This document shows positions 61,171 to 64,000 of a stretch of 64,000 nucleotides of DNA, piece after piece. How positions within the stretch are numbered: position 1 is the stretch's first letter; the number at the start of each line of letters is the position of its first letter. This stretch comes from Fasciolopsis buskii. Lineage: Eukaryota; Platyhelminthes; Trematoda; Plagiorchiida; Fasciolidae. Location of the stretch: NCBI GenBank assembly GCA_008360955.1, contig LUCM01003950.1:95830-159829 (forward strand), given 5' to 3'. A model generated the notes under the pieces. It saw only the letters and a program-made list of their open reading frames with translations. It was not told the origin of the DNA and searched no databases. A program made the position numbers and the translations under genes.

Positions 61171-62074
61171 TACAAACCCTTGGAGAGCTTTTGATGTAGC
61201 TGGTATATATATTCCAAGAGTTAGCCCGGAGATTCCATAGATGGGGAGAATATTAAGGCATTGCGTGTAAGAAGGCAGGCTCGGGCAATGGAAGAGTACA
61301 ACCATCCAGAAAAAGGACAGCGGATTTGCGAACCAATGAGCACAATAAAGTGAAACTTTTATTTACTGGGAGACTAACGTTTTCCTTGAGAGTGAGAGAA
61401 TGGGCGGCTACTTTCAGTAAAAAGGCTTGTAGAGCGGCCTGTTTGATGACTGGACTCGTTTGACAAGAGAATTTCGAAGGGAAAGACGTACATTTCCAGA
61501 TCCAGAATGGAATCAGGCAGCTTCTGAATGATCTAGGTAACTGGAAATTACGAGAAGTTTTTGGCCAACTTAATATGCCAATAGGCGTGGGTCTATCGAC
61601 TGTTTAAGAAGATCGGAGTCAATGTTTTCCAACTGCAGAAAGTGATTATGACCTGGAAGAGAATGCAGCTTATGAAAATGTAGGAGGGTGAAAATGGTCC
61701 TAATGGTCAGATGTTTGCTCTGGTACAACAAATAACAGCTGGAACTCCAGAAAATGAATAAAAATGCCTTTCGCTTCGCTCAGCCAAGAACAAACACCGA
61801 AAAGAACCCAGCTCGGTGGAAACCTCATGAGGAACATCCATCTGGGTAACGTGGACCCAACTGCAATCGCGATGGAACGAATTCGAAATTGAAAAGAAGG
61901 GAAGTGCAGTTTAGGTGGGCTTGCAACGGCTGGGCTTATTTAAACGACCATGGGAACGTAAACAAGAATGACGAAGAGAAATTTTAGTAAAACAAGATGG
62001 AGACCATTTTTACCTTATTGAAGTGGCTTCTTTTGAACCTCATGGGGGGCGCAACGCATGACTAAGGAAGATCT
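61171..62074. other. Unassigned stretch between gypsy and SINE copies
   Basis: Many stops in all frames. Short polar pieces such as TREFRRERRTFPDPEW near 61460 could be gag remnants, but no motif supports it. Confidence 0.35.
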
Positions 62075-62265
62075 TTTCCTTCTTACCCTTTACTTCCTTT
62101 ATTATTGAAAAAACAGTGTACATCATTATTCAGGAAGGAGGCCACGGCTAGCAGAGGGCTGCTAAGTGGGGAAGTTGTCCGGCGGTAGAGGGATTCAAAC
62201 CCCTCACATTCACGTCCGTGGGCCACAACCTTGTCCGTTTGGCCACCGCCGCTAAAAGCACCTTT
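62075..62265 (-). mobile_element. Ser/Leu-tRNA-like SINE, copy 2
   Basis: The minus strand begins GGCGGTGGCCAAACGGACAA (box A-like) and has GGTTTGAATCC (box B-like), with a terminal stretch TACCGCC able to pair with the 5' GGCGGTG. It continues past the tRNA part into a body (CCCCACTTAGCAG, GCCGTGGCCTCC) and tail (ACACTGTTTTTTCAATAA, GGAAGTAAAGGG) shared with the copy at 39180-39390. The continuing body and imperfect T stem argue for a SINE rather than a functional tRNA gene. Confidence 0.75.
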
Positions 62266-62632
62266 GAATCACAATTCATGAGATCATTGCCCTGCAAATG
62301 ATTTGATGATTTCTCACACACCTATCTTCTTCCGCATTCACCGCGCGCTTTTGACACGAGCAAACCACGTGCGTTGTCCTTACATTGATGTCGTCTCTCG
62401 TTTTCATTTTTTGTGATTCCATGCTTGAGGTTTGTTTGTACTTGAACACTGATTAACTTCATAACCCGTTATCGTAGAATTTAAAAAGCAATTGTGTTTT
62501 GTATTTGTGATTCAAATTTCGCCACTCGTTGCTCAGACGATATCTTTACGGAGTTCAGCCTGGGGAATATAGAGAAAGATTCACGCACTGGTCATGTACT
62601 TCGTTCCTTCAGCTCACTTGCCGTTGAACTTA

Positions 62633-64000
62633 CCTAGGATGGAGCTGTCGGCGTTCGACGGGCGTCCAGAGCAGAACTGCGGGCCAATTAACATGTTCGA
62701 AAATGTAACTGAATCCAAGATATTCGAGCTGAGGAAGAGGCTACTATATCTTAAGCACTGTTGTTGAGAGCAAAGCAAACGACGGGTGCTCCATGCTGGA
62801 GGCTGACCAGATATTTGCTAGGGTGAATAAAACTACGAATTTTGTTCGGGCAGTCTTCCGAACTGCCCGAAATCTGACTGACGGCGTAGTTTCCGAGGCA
62901 TGTCATATCAAAGTGCAACTTAGAGTTTAGTAATAAAGATGTGAAACTTCGGTACAGCTTTAGAAGGCAACGTTTGTTATCTGCCATCTCCGTTGGAGGA
63001 TCTCTAGGCCAAAGAAGCGGATGGTTTGCAAGGCCATCTTTGAAGACCCGACGGACTACCTAAACCCGCAGAAAAAATGGTCCGACGGCAGCTTCAGTCG
63101 TCTAGCGTGGGGTAACAGCAGACCACCGAAGCCGTCCACCAGCCTATGGCAATACACTGCAAAAGACCACGGCCAAGTGTGGTCTCTGGCAAGTACCCAT
63201 GCCGTTTCACGTAGCGGCCTGGTCCCCAAGGAATACAAGTTGTGCGACACAGACCACAGTTTTTACGACTGTCCAGATTCCCTAAAGACCGTCGTGGAAG
63301 AGCCTAGGAATACTGGATAACACCAAGACCTGATTTATTTACCTGAAAAAGTCGCACCGGGCAACAGACTGTAGGATAAAATCACTCTGCGGTGAAGGCA
63401 CCTGCTACTGCTCTACCAGAGGGAATTAGCGCTCACCCACGATACCTCAAAGACCACTTTATGGTTTGCCTGTTTCCTCAGATCATCCAAAAAATAGTTC
63501 TCTTTGGCGTCAGCTACTTACGAGTGATCATCTTAAACAGAGTTGGTAAGGGGCTTGTTTTCGTCGACAGCGGGTGGAATGAAGCATTGTTGAGTGAACA
63601 AGTTGGGCAGGAAAAGTGAACTTGCAAAGAATTCGATGACTTCAACGGCTAGGACGGTGAGCGGGATGCAGGTTTTGACTGCTGCTGAAGTGTGCTTTTG
63701 GCCCATTTTGCGGCCAATAACGAACACGTGGAGCCAACGGGTGAATGTACATTGGCCAACCTGCCGTTGAGCTCCCTAAAATCGCCTGATGAGTTTTTGT
63801 ACAGGTGGCCGAACCTCAAGAACATGAAAGTGGCCGATTGAGAGAGACAGGATGAACCTGGCATTCGGTTGCACCGTGCGGGAAGCACACTGGATTATGG
63901 GGCAGAGTCGTTGGTTGCTATGCACCCCACGCGGTGCATGCGGCTTTACGGTAGATACCATAAGGCCCATCGGGCCGAAACAGTCTGATAAACCTCATCA
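62633..64000 (+). mobile_element. BEL/Pao LTR retrotransposon relic, cut by the window end
   Basis: Several registers of the plus strand give BEL/Pao parts in order. At 62639-62764 is a PRMELSAFDGRPEQN stretch like the start of the DUF1759 gag domain. At 63234-63272 is a knuckle of the BEL type (CX2CX3HX4C) whose first Cys reads Tyr. At 63566-63574 is the protease active site DSG. Near 63812-63823 is RWPNLKN and at 63864-63893 FGCTVREAHW, both DUF1758 signatures (RWPHL, IGxDVPEAHW). Stops and frameshifts separate the parts, so it is inactive. The reverse transcriptase should lie beyond the window. Confidence 0.8.

Noticed and set aside
62190..62265. A functional tRNA-Ser/Leu gene on the minus strand
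   Set aside because: The T stem has mismatches, the D/anticodon part does not fold cleanly, and the similarity to 39180-39390 continues well past the tRNA end, as in a SINE.
62751..62987. Minus-strand 78-codon frame
   Set aside because: It overlaps the BEL/Pao gag region read on the plus strand and has no motif of its own.
1..64000. CRISPR arrays, bacterial operons, riboswitches or phage genes
   Set aside because: The sequence is an intron-rich eukaryotic locus; no regularly spaced repeats or prokaryotic gene layout were seen.

Overview
This is a eukaryotic, intron-rich, moderately AT-rich window with no operons, no long single-exon genes and many decayed retroelements. The mix points to a flatworm, most likely a digenean trematode: RTE-type LINE, BEL/Pao and Ty3/gypsy relics, and tRNA-derived SINEs that carry remnants resembling the hammerhead ribozyme of schistosome SM-alpha repeats. 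The species cannot be fixed from the sequence alone.

Host genes appear as short exons separated by introns of about 0.1 to 6 kb. I rebuilt them from open frames bounded by AG and GT sites, accepting joins only where intron phases agree. The one protein I can name is a NAB-type (NGFI-A/EGR-binding) transcriptional co-regulator on the minus strand. Its NCD1 part is at 25023-25460, a Ser/Pro-rich linker at 19149-19722 and its NCD2 part at 17848-18105. Five further gene models have no recognisable family: gene A (minus, about 866-9862, coiled coil), gene B (plus, 27827-30291), gene C (plus, 41963-52045), gene E (minus, 49003-52565, membrane segments; it overlaps gene C antisense) and gene D (minus, 56807-60281, eight phase-consistent exons including a 25-nt one).

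Mobile DNA fills much of the rest. At 11765-15060 lies a minus-strand RTE-like LINE with endonuclease, linker, reverse transcriptase (YADD) and C-terminal parts, ending in a trinucleotide (GAT) tail. It is interrupted by an opposite-strand RT fragment of the same kind at about 13940-14400. At 60414-61170 is a gypsy-like relic with a CCHC knuckle followed in frame by a DTG protease motif. From about 62630 to the window end is a BEL/Pao relic that runs off the edge. Two SINE families are present: an SM-alpha-like family (about 3540, 15285, 17225, 20515, 35920, 56035, plus strand) and a Ser/Leu-tRNA-like family (39180-39390 and 62075-62265, minus strand). Two diverged copies of an unidentified dispersed repeat lie at 1255-1590 and 4100-4425.

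One feature is probably technical. A 435-bp block at 28506-28939 is repeated at 28941-29374 with two mismatches seen and a single N exactly at the junction, as expected of an unmerged assembly overlap. Long stretches between these features hold nothing I can support. Exon calls come from reading frames and splice-site appearance only, with no alignment or transcript data.
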